Positions 1 to 7,306 of a stretch of 57,588 nucleotides of DNA are shown here, in pieces. The notes under the pieces were generated by a model, which was given only the letters and a program-made list of their open reading frames with translations, had not been told where the DNA came from and searched no databases. The translations under genes were made by a program, and so were the position numbers. The stretch spans positions 1 through 57,588 of the forward strand of contig JAFSNG010000004.1 in NCBI GenBank assembly GCA_017447515.1, read 5' to 3'. Origin of the DNA: Prevotella sp. GTDB taxonomy: Bacteria > Bacteroidota > Bacteroidia > Bacteroidales > Bacteroidaceae. How positions within the stretch are numbered: position 1 is the first letter of the stretch; each line of letters starts with the position of its first letter.

Positions 1-485
1 AGGCAGTTTGTTGTACAAGAAGCAGCGCTGATAACAGTGTCAGCAGGAGTCAGAGTCTTGTGGTTTACATTGTAAACGATAGTAGGCAGATCGTTACCAG
101 CAGGAGCTGAGATAACAACCTTCTTAGCACCAGCAGTCAGGTGAGCAGAAGCCTTCTCCTTAGATGTGTAGAAACCTGTGCACTCCAGAACAACGTCTAC
201 GTCCAGCTTACCCCAAGGCAGCTCAGCAGCGTTAGGAATAGCATAGATGGTGATCTTCTTGCCATCAACAACGATGTAGTCCTCACCTGCCTCAACAGTG
301 TGCTTGTTCTCACCGAACTTGCCACAGAAACCACCCTGAGCAGTGTCATACTTCAACAGATGAGCAAGCATCTTGGGGCTTGTCAAGTCGTTGATTGCTA
401 CTACTTCATAACCTTCAGCCTCGAACATCTGACGGAATGCGAGACGACCAATACGGCCAAAACCGTTAATTGCTACTTTTGTCAT
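1..485 (-). CDS. gap: Glyceraldehyde-3-phosphate dehydrogenase, type I (3' end outside window)
   Basis: Glycolytic enzyme that oxidises glyceraldehyde-3-phosphate to 1,3-bisphosphoglycerate with NAD+ in the cytoplasm. The minus-strand frame from the ATG at 485-483 begins [14 protein letters not shown], with the Rossmann dinucleotide motif GFGRIGR at residues 8-14. It runs open to the window edge and ends in the active-site motif SCTTNC, whose first Cys (about residue 157) is the catalytic thiol. About 161 residues of the usual 330-340 are visible. It is transcribed away from mscL. The leader is about 75 bases and carries a small hairpin (GCGTC at 533-537 with GACGC at 543-547). Truncation is only by the window boundary. 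Confidence 0.96.
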   Translation of the reverse strand, partial: MTKVAINGFGRIGRLAFRQMFEAEGYEVVAINDLTSPKMLAHLLKYDTAQGGFCGKFGENKHTVEAGEDYIVVDGKKITIYAIPNAAELPWGKLDVDVVLECTGFYTSKEKASAHLTAGAKKVVISAPAGNDLPTIVYNVNHKTLTPADTVISAASCTTNC

Positions 486-566
486 TTTACTTAATTATTT
501 AAAAGGGTTATACTAAAAATTGCTCTATTTTCGCGTCTTTTTGACGCTTTTTTCTGATTTCGAGTG

Positions 567-574
567 CAAAGTTA
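567..574 (-). promoter_or_regulatory. -7 element for gap
   Basis: On the minus strand the bases read TAACTTTG, matching the Bacteroidetes -7 consensus TAnnTTTG. It lies 81 bases before the gap start codon. No clear TTTG -33 box is found at the expected distance, so the call rests on the -7 match and position. Confidence 0.5.
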
Positions 575-586
575 CAAAAAAATTCT

Positions 587-594
587 TATATTTG
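587..594 (+). promoter_or_regulatory. Possible -7 element for mscL
   Basis: TATATTTG matches TAnnTTTG on the plus strand in the divergent gap/mscL region. It would give a leader of roughly 140 bases that includes the heptamer array at 703-730. No -33 TTTG is visible at 19-20 bases upstream. Confidence 0.35.
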
Positions 595-702
595 CACGAG
601 ATTTCAGTCTTAATTAAAGTGAAAAGTAATGACTGAGTGTGAAAAATGAGTTATAACAAGGCTGAAAAGCCAAGATTGTAAAACGCAGATAGCAATTTTA
701 AT

Positions 703-730
703 ATTAAACATTATACATTAAACATTAAAT
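703..730 (+). repeat. Heptamer array, unit ATTAAAC, 4 copies
   Basis: Four consecutive 7-base units (703-709, 710-716, 717-723, 724-730) match ATTAAAC with at most one change each. The array ends 9 bases before the mscL ATG. It is one of a series of different-word, same-period arrays across this window. Confidence 0.85.
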
Positions 731-739
731 TTTAGTATT

Positions 740-1159
740 ATGGGATTTATTAAAGAATTCAAGGAGTTTGCCATGAAGGGCAACGTGATGGACATGGCCG
801 TTGGTGTAATCATCGGTGGTGCTTTTGGTAAAATAGTGTCGAGCTTGGTCGACGATGTACTCATGCCACTCATTGGCAAGATGACGGGTGGTGTCAGCTT
901 TACCGACCTGTTTGTCAATCTGGGCGAGGGCGAATACGAGACGCTGGCTGCTGCCAAGGAGGCTGGTGCCGCCGTTCTAGCTTACGGACAGTTTATCCAG
1001 AATATCATTGACTTCCTTATTATCGCGTTCTGTATCTTCCTGATGATCAAGGCTATGAACAAGATGAAGAAGGAAGAGCCCGCTGCTCCCGAGGCTCCTG
1101 CCGGACCGACGCAGGAAGAGTTGTTGACTGAGATTCGCGACCTGCTGAAATCAAAGTAG
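740..1159 (+). CDS. mscL: Large-conductance mechanosensitive channel MscL
   Basis: Homopentameric inner-membrane channel that opens under membrane tension and releases osmolytes on hypo-osmotic shock. The 139-residue product has the family N-terminus ([20 protein letters not shown]), a first membrane helix at about residues 14-42, a periplasmic loop, a second helix at about 78-100 and a charged cytoplasmic C-terminal helix. Its length is typical (about 135-150). It follows the heptamer array at 703-730 and is closed by the perfect hairpin at 1211-1236, so it is probably monocistronic. Confidence 0.97.
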   Translation: MGFIKEFKEFAMKGNVMDMAVGVIIGGAFGKIVSSLVDDVLMPLIGKMTGGVSFTDLFVNLGEGEYETLAAAKEAGAAVLAYGQFIQNIIDFLIIAFCIFLMIKAMNKMKKEEPAAPEAPAGPTQEELLTEIRDLLKSK

Positions 1160-1210
1160 TTCAAGGATCGAAGGCGAAGTAAATCAAGAAAACGCCCTAT
1201 ATTATAATGT

Positions 1211-1245
1211 AAGGTGGCAAAAAAGTTTGCCACCTTATATTTTTT
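1211..1245 (+). terminator. Terminator of mscL, overlapping the sulP promoter
   Basis: An 11-bp perfect stem (1211-1221 with 1226-1236) has an AAAG loop and is followed by ATATTTTTT. The 3' arm contains the TTTG that serves as the -33 box of the next promoter. Confidence 0.85.
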
Positions 1246-1256
1246 GCATATCTTTG
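1226..1256 (+). promoter_or_regulatory. Promoter of the SulP transporter gene
   Basis: TTTG at 1226-1229, a spacer of exactly 19 bases, then TATCTTTG at 1249-1256 match the Bacteroidetes -33/-7 pattern. The start codon follows at 1282. The -33 box lies within the 3' arm of the mscL terminator. Confidence 0.8.
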
Positions 1257-1281
1257 CAGTCGAAAATCGTTTTTTAGGATA

Positions 1282-2994
1282 ATGAAGACTTTAGATTTCA
1301 AGCCGAAGATGTTTTCGGCCATTAAGAATTACAACAAGAAGACGTTCGTTTCCGACCTTATGGCGGGCATCATCGTCGGTATCGTGGCACTGCCGCTGGC
1401 CATAGCCTTCGGTATTGCTAGCGGTGTGTCGCCTGAGAAGGGTATCATCACCGCCATCGTGGCCGGACTGGCCGTATCGCTCTTCGGAGGTTCAAAGGTT
1501 CAGATTGGCGGTCCTACGGGTGCTTTTATCATCATTGTCTACGGCATCATCCAGCAGTACGGCATGCAGGGATTAACCATCGCCACGCTGATGGCGGGTG
1601 TATTCCTCATCCTGTTAGGCGTACTGCGTCTGGGTACCATCATCAAGTACATCCCTTACCCCATTGTGGTGGGATTCACGAGCGGTATCGCTGTCACTAT
1701 CTTCACAACGCAGGTGAAAGACCTGCTGGGATTGACGATGGACAAAGTACCGAGTGATTTCATAGAGAAGTGGGGTGCCTATATATATAATATAGGTACG
1801 ATAGACTGGTGGAGTGCTATGGTGGGCATTGTCTCCGTCGCGCTCATCGCTTCGTGGCCCATGCTGGCGCGTAAGTTCCACCTGTCGCCACTGCGCGCAC
1901 TGCCCGGTTCGCTGGTGGCTATCGTAGTGATGACTGTCGCTGCACTTTTGTTGAAGCAGTATGCTGGCGTGACCAGCATCGAGACCATTGGCGACCGTTT
2001 CAGTATCTCGTCGCAACTGCCGGGTGCTGTCGTGCCGGAGCTGACGTGGGAGACAATCAAGGGGCTTGTTGGTCCCGCAGTGACCATTGCCGTGCTAGGC
2101 GCTATCGAATCACTCCTTTCGGCTACTGTAGCTGACGGTGTCATTGGCAATCATCACAACTCGAATACCGAGCTCATCGGACAGGGCATCGCCAATATCG
2201 CATCGCCCATCTTTGGTGGTATTCCTGCTACGGGAGCCATTGCTCGAACGATGACAAACATCAACAATGGCGGTCGCACGCCTGTTGCCGGCATCGTCCA
2301 CGCCGTCGTGCTGCTCATTATCTTCCTGTTCCTCATGCCTCTGGCGCAGTACATCCCGATGGCTTGTCTGGCCGGTGTGCTGGTCGTTGTGGCTTACGGC
2401 ATGAGCGGCTGGCGTTCGTTCTTGGCCATGACGAAGCGCAATCCGAAGAGCGACGTCACCGTATTGCTGATGACATTCTTCCTGACCATCATCTTCGACC
2501 TCACCGTTGCCATCGAGTTTGGACTCATCTGTGCTTGTCTGCTCTTTATGCGACGTATGGCTGAGACCACCGAGGTACACGCTATTCTCGACGAGATCAA
2601 TCTGAATGAGGATGCCGAGATGAAGGCGGGCAATCTGGAGCACCTGACCATTCCCGAGGATGTTGAGGTGTACGAAATCAATGGTCCGTACTTCTTCGGG
2701 GCCGGCACGCGCTTCGAGGACTTCATGGCACGCTGGGGTCATCACCCGAAGGTGCGTATTATCCGTATGCGCAAAGTGCCATTCATCGACTCGACGGGCC
2801 TGCACAACCTCGAGAACATGTGCCGCATGTGCCAGAAGGAGGGTACGACTATCGTGCTGTCGGGTGTCACGCCGAAGGTAGACGCCGTGCTGCGACGCAA
2901 TAACTTCGACAAGCTGTTGGGCGAGGCGAATATCACAAGCCACATCGATCTCGCACTTGCTCGTGCCAGGGAAATTACCGGCGCAGAGCGATAG
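1282..2994 (+). CDS. SulP family anion transporter with C-terminal STAS domain
   Basis: Inner-membrane transporter of the SulP/SLC26 family, which moves sulfate, bicarbonate or dicarboxylates. Substrate cannot be decided from sequence. The 570 residues begin with a short cytoplasmic segment, then a hydrophobic core of about 10-14 membrane spans (residues about 25-430) with the family stretch VALPLAIAFGIASGVSPEKG and the glycine-rich GGSKVQIGGPTGAF. The C-terminal STAS domain (about 455-570) has the DSTG motif at 503-506. Its own promoter precedes it. The 3' end overlaps the convergent P-loop/CYTH gene by 20 bases, so both coding ends are shared. Confidence 0.92.
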   Translation: MKTLDFKPKMFSAIKNYNKKTFVSDLMAGIIVGIVALPLAIAFGIASGVSPEKGIITAIVAGLAVSLFGGSKVQIGGPTGAFIIIVYGIIQQYGMQGLTIATLMAGVFLILLGVLRLGTIIKYIPYPIVVGFTSGIAVTIFTTQVKDLLGLTMDKVPSDFIEKWGAYIYNIGTIDWWSAMVGIVSVALIASWPMLARKFHLSPLRALPGSLVAIVVMTVAALLLKQYAGVTSIETIGDRFSISSQLPGAVVPELTWETIKGLVGPAVTIAVLGAIESLLSATVADGVIGNHHNSNTELIGQGIANIASPIFGGIPATGAIARTMTNINNGGRTPVAGIVHAVVLLIIFLFLMPLAQYIPMACLAGVLVVVAYGMSGWRSFLAMTKRNPKSDVTVLLMTFFLTIIFDLTVAIEFGLICACLLFMRRMAETTEVHAILDEINLNEDAEMKAGNLEHLTIPEDVEVYEINGPYFFGAGTRFEDFMARWGHHPKVRIIRMRKVPFIDSTGLHNLENMCRMCQKEGTTIVLSGVTPKVDAVLRRNNFDKLLGEANITSHIDLALARAREITGAER

Positions 2995-4072
2995 TACAAT
3001 TATGATACTGCGGATTTCCCGTCACATCCTCGACAACACGGAGGAACGGTGGGAAATTCACGCTTTCCTGCTCAGCCACGCCCTTTGTCTCAAGCAACAC
3101 GAGGTTGTCGACGGGCTCATGGAACGCATCGATTTGGAAGTACTGCCCACGCCAAATGAAGCTGCGACGCGTCTTGCGGATGGTGGCACGATAGGGATCG
3201 GCCTGCTGCAATAGCGACTCGTATAGCGCGTTCGTCACCTGTCGCTCCGTCTCCAGCACTTCAGTGGACGAGATGCGCTTCCTTGTTTTATGGACGTTTA
3301 CCACTTCGCCGCCCCAGTCGCGTCGACGCAGGCGGATTTCGCAGTCAGGGTCGGCCACGAGGTAGGTCTGCGTAATTTCACTCTCGATGCACTCAGGCAG
3401 CTCGCCAACCACCTCGACGATGTATGTACGCTCGTCCTCAATGGGCTGTGGAATCTCGAGTACGTTCGAGATTTCCTTCAGTACGCGCCCGATCTTTGTG
3501 TCAAAGTTGTTGTGGTTGTTGATAACGCGCAGATGGGGATGACCAATCCATGCACGGTTCACTTTCTTGTCCAGGTCGCGGGCCAGTCGCAGCCCTTCCT
3601 CGTTGGCTTGCTCGTAGCGCGTCGAGTTCGTTGCCGTCGTGTAGTACTCCTCAGCACCGTCGGCAGCACTCACCAGATGCAGCACCGCATCGTAGCGCTT
3701 GCGCAATTCGTTGGGTGATGTGCCGCACTTCGCGCACAACTCTGCCCACATCTCTGGCTCGATGTACGCCGAAATGTCCATCGTACCGCGGTCGCACACC
3801 ACGAACGTCGGTTTCGTACACGTTTCGGCCAACCGCAAAAAGGAATCCTCTAGTGCCAGTTGCGACCGCAGGATGGCCAGCTCGCCCTCGTAGTACAGCT
3901 CGCGGTTCGGCGTTAGATAGCTCCAACCGCCCTGGCTATACAGTGTCGGCACCTCGGGCACCGTGAATACCTTGAACCCGAGGTTCGAAAAATGTTCAAC
4001 TATTCTCACTAGCGCCGTGGTCTTCCCCGCACACGGACCGCCCGTCAATACTATTCGCTTGATATCTTTCAT
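2975..4072 (-). CDS. P-loop NTPase with C-terminal CYTH-like domain (AAA_28 type)
   Basis: Nucleotide-binding protein of unknown substrate. Residues 11-18 are a Walker A loop (GGPCAGKT), followed by an NTPase region with VCDRGTMD. From about residue 216 comes a second domain (EVVGELPECIESEITQTYL, then charged strands such as EIRLRRRD) that resembles the CYTH/triphosphate-tunnel fold. This NTPase-CYTH order is that of eukaryotic TTD14 and its bacterial relatives; the comparison is from memory of the architecture. The gene lies 31 bases downstream of the M6 protease gene on the same strand and converges on sulP with a 20-base overlap. Confidence is good for the P-loop and moderate for CYTH. Confidence 0.75.
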   Translation of the reverse strand: MKDIKRIVLTGGPCAGKTTALVRIVEHFSNLGFKVFTVPEVPTLYSQGGWSYLTPNRELYYEGELAILRSQLALEDSFLRLAETCTKPTFVVCDRGTMDISAYIEPEMWAELCAKCGTSPNELRKRYDAVLHLVSAADGAEEYYTTATNSTRYEQANEEGLRLARDLDKKVNRAWIGHPHLRVINNHNNFDTKIGRVLKEISNVLEIPQPIEDERTYIVEVVGELPECIESEITQTYLVADPDCEIRLRRRDWGGEVVNVHKTRKRISSTEVLETERQVTNALYESLLQQADPYRATIRKTRRSFIWRGQYFQIDAFHEPVDNLVLLETKGVAEQESVNFPPFLRVVEDVTGNPQYHNCTIALRR

Positions 4073-4103
4073 CGTTGTCTCAGGTTTAATTATACTTCTT
4101 TTT

Positions 4104-5567
4104 TTACTGCGTGATGATTTTGTGGACAGTACCCGACTCGTCGCGGACGATGGTAACGGGGCCGAAGCGGTAAAGCTGTTCGACGCTGGAGGCGAGCGTT
4201 GACGCGTTGACGGCCGTCGGGTCCATCATGACCTCAAACGAGGCCAGAGCGCCAGTGACAGCCATGTTGGTGATGGGTTTCGACATTAACTTGGTACCAT
4301 CAAGATTAGGGTTGTTCAGCGTGGCGGCCGGCGTTGACGTGTTGGTCAGTTCGTTGTTATCGCAGTAGGGATAGCCCCAACCGGCTTCGTCGCCTTTGTT
4401 GTTGGCGCGGAAAATAGTGTAGCGTTTGTTGCTGCCGGCATTGGGCCATTGCGTCACGCTGGTCCATACTGAGGGGTCGAAGTCGACGTGGAATATGACG
4501 ATGCCGCTGCCTGGTAACAACTCGTCCCAGCCGTGTTGCTGGCGATTTTCAATAATGTAGTATTCGTTTTTGCACCCATCGTTACATAACAAATAGGCCC
4601 GCCCCTCGTCCGACAGCGACGGCAGGTCTGTGACGGTCGCGGCCTCAGTGAGTTCCTCAGGTGTCAACCAGTCCATCAGCCATCGCTCGTGGGCGGAATA
4701 GCCACAGGGACGGAAGCCGTTGCCATTGTAGTTACCGTAATCCATGAGATCCCAGTAGCCGACAATCTTCGTACTGCCGTAGTAGAAATCGGGGAATCCG
4801 AAGCAGTGGCTGTACTCGTGGCATAACGTGCCGAAAGTACTCCATGTCTCGTGGCTAGCAAGTTCCTGTACAGCACAGTAACAGTCCACGAGATACGTGT
4901 GTCCCTCGCTGTCAGTAACGACACGGGGCTGGCAGTATTGCTGTGCCACGGGGTCAACATGTTCACTTAGCCACCACTGGTGTGGCCAAATGGCATCATA
5001 GCCCCCACCAAAACCGCCATAGCTACTGCCCTTGCCAGCATAGATGATAATCATTTGGTTGACGTAACCATCGCCGTTCCAGTCATAAAGACCCCACGCG
5101 ATATCTCGTTTCAGCAGGGAATCGACGATGTCCTCCACAAGGAATTGCGAGTTCTCGTCGTCCGTTACCGTGCTGCGATACTTCACAAGACTGTCAACGA
5201 CGACGTATTGCAGGTCGAAGACGGGGCGGAACGCGTCGTAGCTTTGCGCAACAAAATAGTCGCGAACGGAGCCGAAATAGGGTGCCTCGCTGAGATTCTC
5301 CGTATTGAAAATCATGTCCCAATCTTCCATGGTCTGCACCTCGTCGCCCACGAATGACCTGTCGGCAAAGGCGGCAAGCACCACCAACTGATGGAGGTCG
5401 CCCTTGTAGAAATCACCACCCGGCGTCCGTTCTGCAACAGCCCCGCGAGTAAATGCCCTCGGCGTTCCCCGTCGACAGCCCTGCCGCAAAACAGGTTCTT
5501 CTGCCATTGCCGTCAGCGTGACGAGCAACAGCAGAAGAATAGAGAATTTATAACGGTATTCCGACAT
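4104..5567 (-). CDS. Secreted M6-family metalloprotease
   Basis: Exported zinc protease of the immune-inhibitor-A (M6) type. From the ATG at 5567-5565 the product has 487 residues: a hydrophobic signal (YKFSILLLLLVTLTAMA), the M6 signature SVRDYFVAQSYDAF near residue 100, DWNGDG at 162-167 (possible metal site) and the zinc motif HEYSH at 250-254 followed by FGFPD. The frame stays open upstream into the fumarase gene, but only this start gives a signal peptide. The start codon and first seven codons lie inside the octamer array at 5550-5597, so the array supplies both the initiation region and the N-terminal residues. Probable role: extracellular or periplasmic proteolysis. Confidence 0.88.
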   Translation of the reverse strand: MSEYRYKFSILLLLLVTLTAMAEEPVLRQGCRRGTPRAFTRGAVAERTPGGDFYKGDLHQLVVLAAFADRSFVGDEVQTMEDWDMIFNTENLSEAPYFGSVRDYFVAQSYDAFRPVFDLQYVVVDSLVKYRSTVTDDENSQFLVEDIVDSLLKRDIAWGLYDWNGDGYVNQMIIIYAGKGSSYGGFGGGYDAIWPHQWWLSEHVDPVAQQYCQPRVVTDSEGHTYLVDCYCAVQELASHETWSTFGTLCHEYSHCFGFPDFYYGSTKIVGYWDLMDYGNYNGNGFRPCGYSAHERWLMDWLTPEELTEAATVTDLPSLSDEGRAYLLCNDGCKNEYYIIENRQQHGWDELLPGSGIVIFHVDFDPSVWTSVTQWPNAGSNKRYTIFRANNKGDEAGWGYPYCDNNELTNTSTPAATLNNPNLDGTKLMSKPITNMAVTGALASFEVMMDPTAVNASTLASSVEQLYRFGPVTIVRDESGTVHKIITQ

Positions 5568-5597
5568 ATCGGTATTTCGTAATAACGATATTCCGAC
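5550..5597 (+). repeat. Octamer array, skeleton ATNNCGNN, 6 copies
   Basis: Six successive 8-base units (5550, 5558, 5566, 5574, 5582, 5590) each have AT at positions 1-2 and CG at 5-6, while the other positions vary. The array fills the gap between fumarase and the M6 protease and runs over the protease start codon. The array at 18823-18854 has the same skeleton. Confidence 0.8.
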
Positions 5598-5598
5598 A

Positions 5599-7245
5599 TT
5601 ACTTCTTGGGACACCAGGGCTTGAGCGTCTTGAAGAAGTCATTACCCTTGTCATCGACGAGAATGAAGGCGGGGAAGTCCTCGACATCGATCTTCCACAC
5701 GGCTTCCATGCCCAGTTCGGGATACTCGACGCACTCGATGCTCTTGATACTGCTCTGGGAGAGAACGGCAGCCACACCGCCGATACTTCCGAGATAGAAA
5801 CCACCATACTTCTTACATGCCTCGGTGACCACGTCGCTACGGTTACCCTTGGCTATCATCACAAGCGAAGCACCGTTAGCTTGGAACTCATCGACGTAAG
5901 GATCCATACGATTGGCAGTAGTGGGTCCCATCGAGCCACAAGGATAGCCCTCTGGTGTCTTGGCAGGACCGGCATAGAGTACGGGATACTTTTTGAAGTA
6001 GTCAGGCAATCCCTCGCCTGCATCAAGACGGGCCTTCAGTTTGGCATGGGCGATATCACGAGCCACAATAATCGTACCCTTCAAGTTCACACGAGTAGAA
6101 ACTGGATACTTCGACAGTTCCTTGCGAACAGCGTCGATACCCCCGTTCAGGTCGATGGTAATGGTATTGGCACCCTCACCGGCCTTGGCATATTCAGCGG
6201 GAATGAGCTCAGATGGGTTCGAATCCATCTTCTCCAACCAAATACCGTCGGCATTGATCTTCGCCTTGATGTTTCTGTCGGCAGAGCAACTTACGCCCAT
6301 TCCAATCGGGCAGCTGGCACCGTGACGCGGCAGACGAATGACACGGATGTCGTGAGCCAAATACTTACCACCGAACTGGGCACCCAGTCCAATCTTGTGG
6401 GCCTCCTTGAGGAGTTTCTCCTCGAGGTCAACATCACGGAAGGCACGACCCGTTTCATCACCTGTTGTGGGCAGACCATCATAGAACTTGATAGAAGCCA
6501 ACTTCACGGTGAGCAGGTTCTTCTCAGCAGAAGTACCGCCAATCACAAAGGCAATGTGGTAAGGCGGACAAGCGGCTGTACCCAGCGACTTCATTTTTTC
6601 CACGAGGAACGGAATAAGCGTACCCTCATTCTGGATAGTAGCCTTGGTCATCGGATAGAAATAAGTTTTGTTGGCCGAGCCGCCACCCTTGGCCACCATC
6701 ACGAACTTATACTCAGCACCCTCAGTGGCCTCGATGTCAATCTGGGCTGGAAGATTGCAACGGGTATTCACCTCGTCGTACATATTCAGCGGTGCATTCT
6801 GCGAATAGCGCAGATTGTCCTGCGTGAAGGTATTGAAAACACCAAGGCTCAGCGCCTCTTCATCCTCAAAACCTGTCCAGATCTGCTGTCCCTTCTCACC
6901 GTGGATAATAGCAGTACCTGTGTCCTGACAGAACGGTAGGATGCCACGTGCAGCCACCTCGGCATTGCGCAGGAACTGCAGGGCGACGTACTTGTCGTTC
7001 TCTGATGCCTCGGGGTCATTGAGAATCCTTGCCACTTGTAGGTTATGTTCGCGACGCAACATGAACTCCACATCGTGGAAAGCCTGCTGTGCCAAGAGCG
7101 TCAAGGCCTCTTTTGAGACCTTTACGATCTGCTTTCCTTCAAACTCGGCGGTAGTCACGCCTTCCTTACTCAACAGACGATACTCTGTCTTGTCCTTGCC
7201 CACTTGAAACATCGGGGCGTACTTGAATTCAACTGTCTTTGCCAT
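5599..7245 (-). CDS. Class I (iron-sulfur) fumarate hydratase
   Basis: Interconverts fumarate and malate. In these anaerobes it works in the reductive branch that makes succinate. The 548-residue, single-chain form is the FumA/FumB type, with an oxygen-sensitive 4Fe-4S cluster. Conserved cysteine contexts are [10 protein letters not shown] (about residue 127), [15 protein letters not shown] and [13 protein letters not shown]. The C-terminal swivel domain includes [14 protein letters not shown]. The start at MAKTVEF is the only sensible one. It lies between two protease genes, separated from the M16 gene by a heptamer array. Confidence 0.95.
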   Translation of the reverse strand: MAKTVEFKYAPMFQVGKDKTEYRLLSKEGVTTAEFEGKQIVKVSKEALTLLAQQAFHDVEFMLRREHNLQVARILNDPEASENDKYVALQFLRNAEVAARGILPFCQDTGTAIIHGEKGQQIWTGFEDEEALSLGVFNTFTQDNLRYSQNAPLNMYDEVNTRCNLPAQIDIEATEGAEYKFVMVAKGGGSANKTYFYPMTKATIQNEGTLIPFLVEKMKSLGTAACPPYHIAFVIGGTSAEKNLLTVKLASIKFYDGLPTTGDETGRAFRDVDLEEKLLKEAHKIGLGAQFGGKYLAHDIRVIRLPRHGASCPIGMGVSCSADRNIKAKINADGIWLEKMDSNPSELIPAEYAKAGEGANTITIDLNGGIDAVRKELSKYPVSTRVNLKGTIIVARDIAHAKLKARLDAGEGLPDYFKKYPVLYAGPAKTPEGYPCGSMGPTTANRMDPYVDEFQANGASLVMIAKGNRSDVVTEACKKYGGFYLGSIGGVAAVLSQSSIKSIECVEYPELGMEAVWKIDVEDFPAFILVDDKGNDFFKTLKPWCPKK

Positions 7246-7269
7246 AAATACATTTGTTTAATTATTGGT

Positions 7270-7305
7270 ACTTTTACCCTTTTACTTTTTAACCTTTACC
7301 CTTTA
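7270..7305 (-). repeat. Heptamer array, sense unit TAAAGGG/TAAAAGK, 5 copies
   Basis: Read on the coding (minus) strand, five units of 7-8 bases each begin TAAA and end in purines plus T/G (boundaries 7299, 7292, 7285, 7277, 7270 on the plus strand; the 7277 unit has 8 bases). The array fills most of the 61-base gap between the M16 protease stop and the fumarase start. Confidence 0.75.
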
Positions 7306-7306
7306 A

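Noticed and set aside
5568-5807. N-terminal extension of the M6 protease into fumarase
   Set aside because: It would bury the signal peptide and overlap fumarase by 209 bases. The ATG at 5567 gives a normal exported protein.
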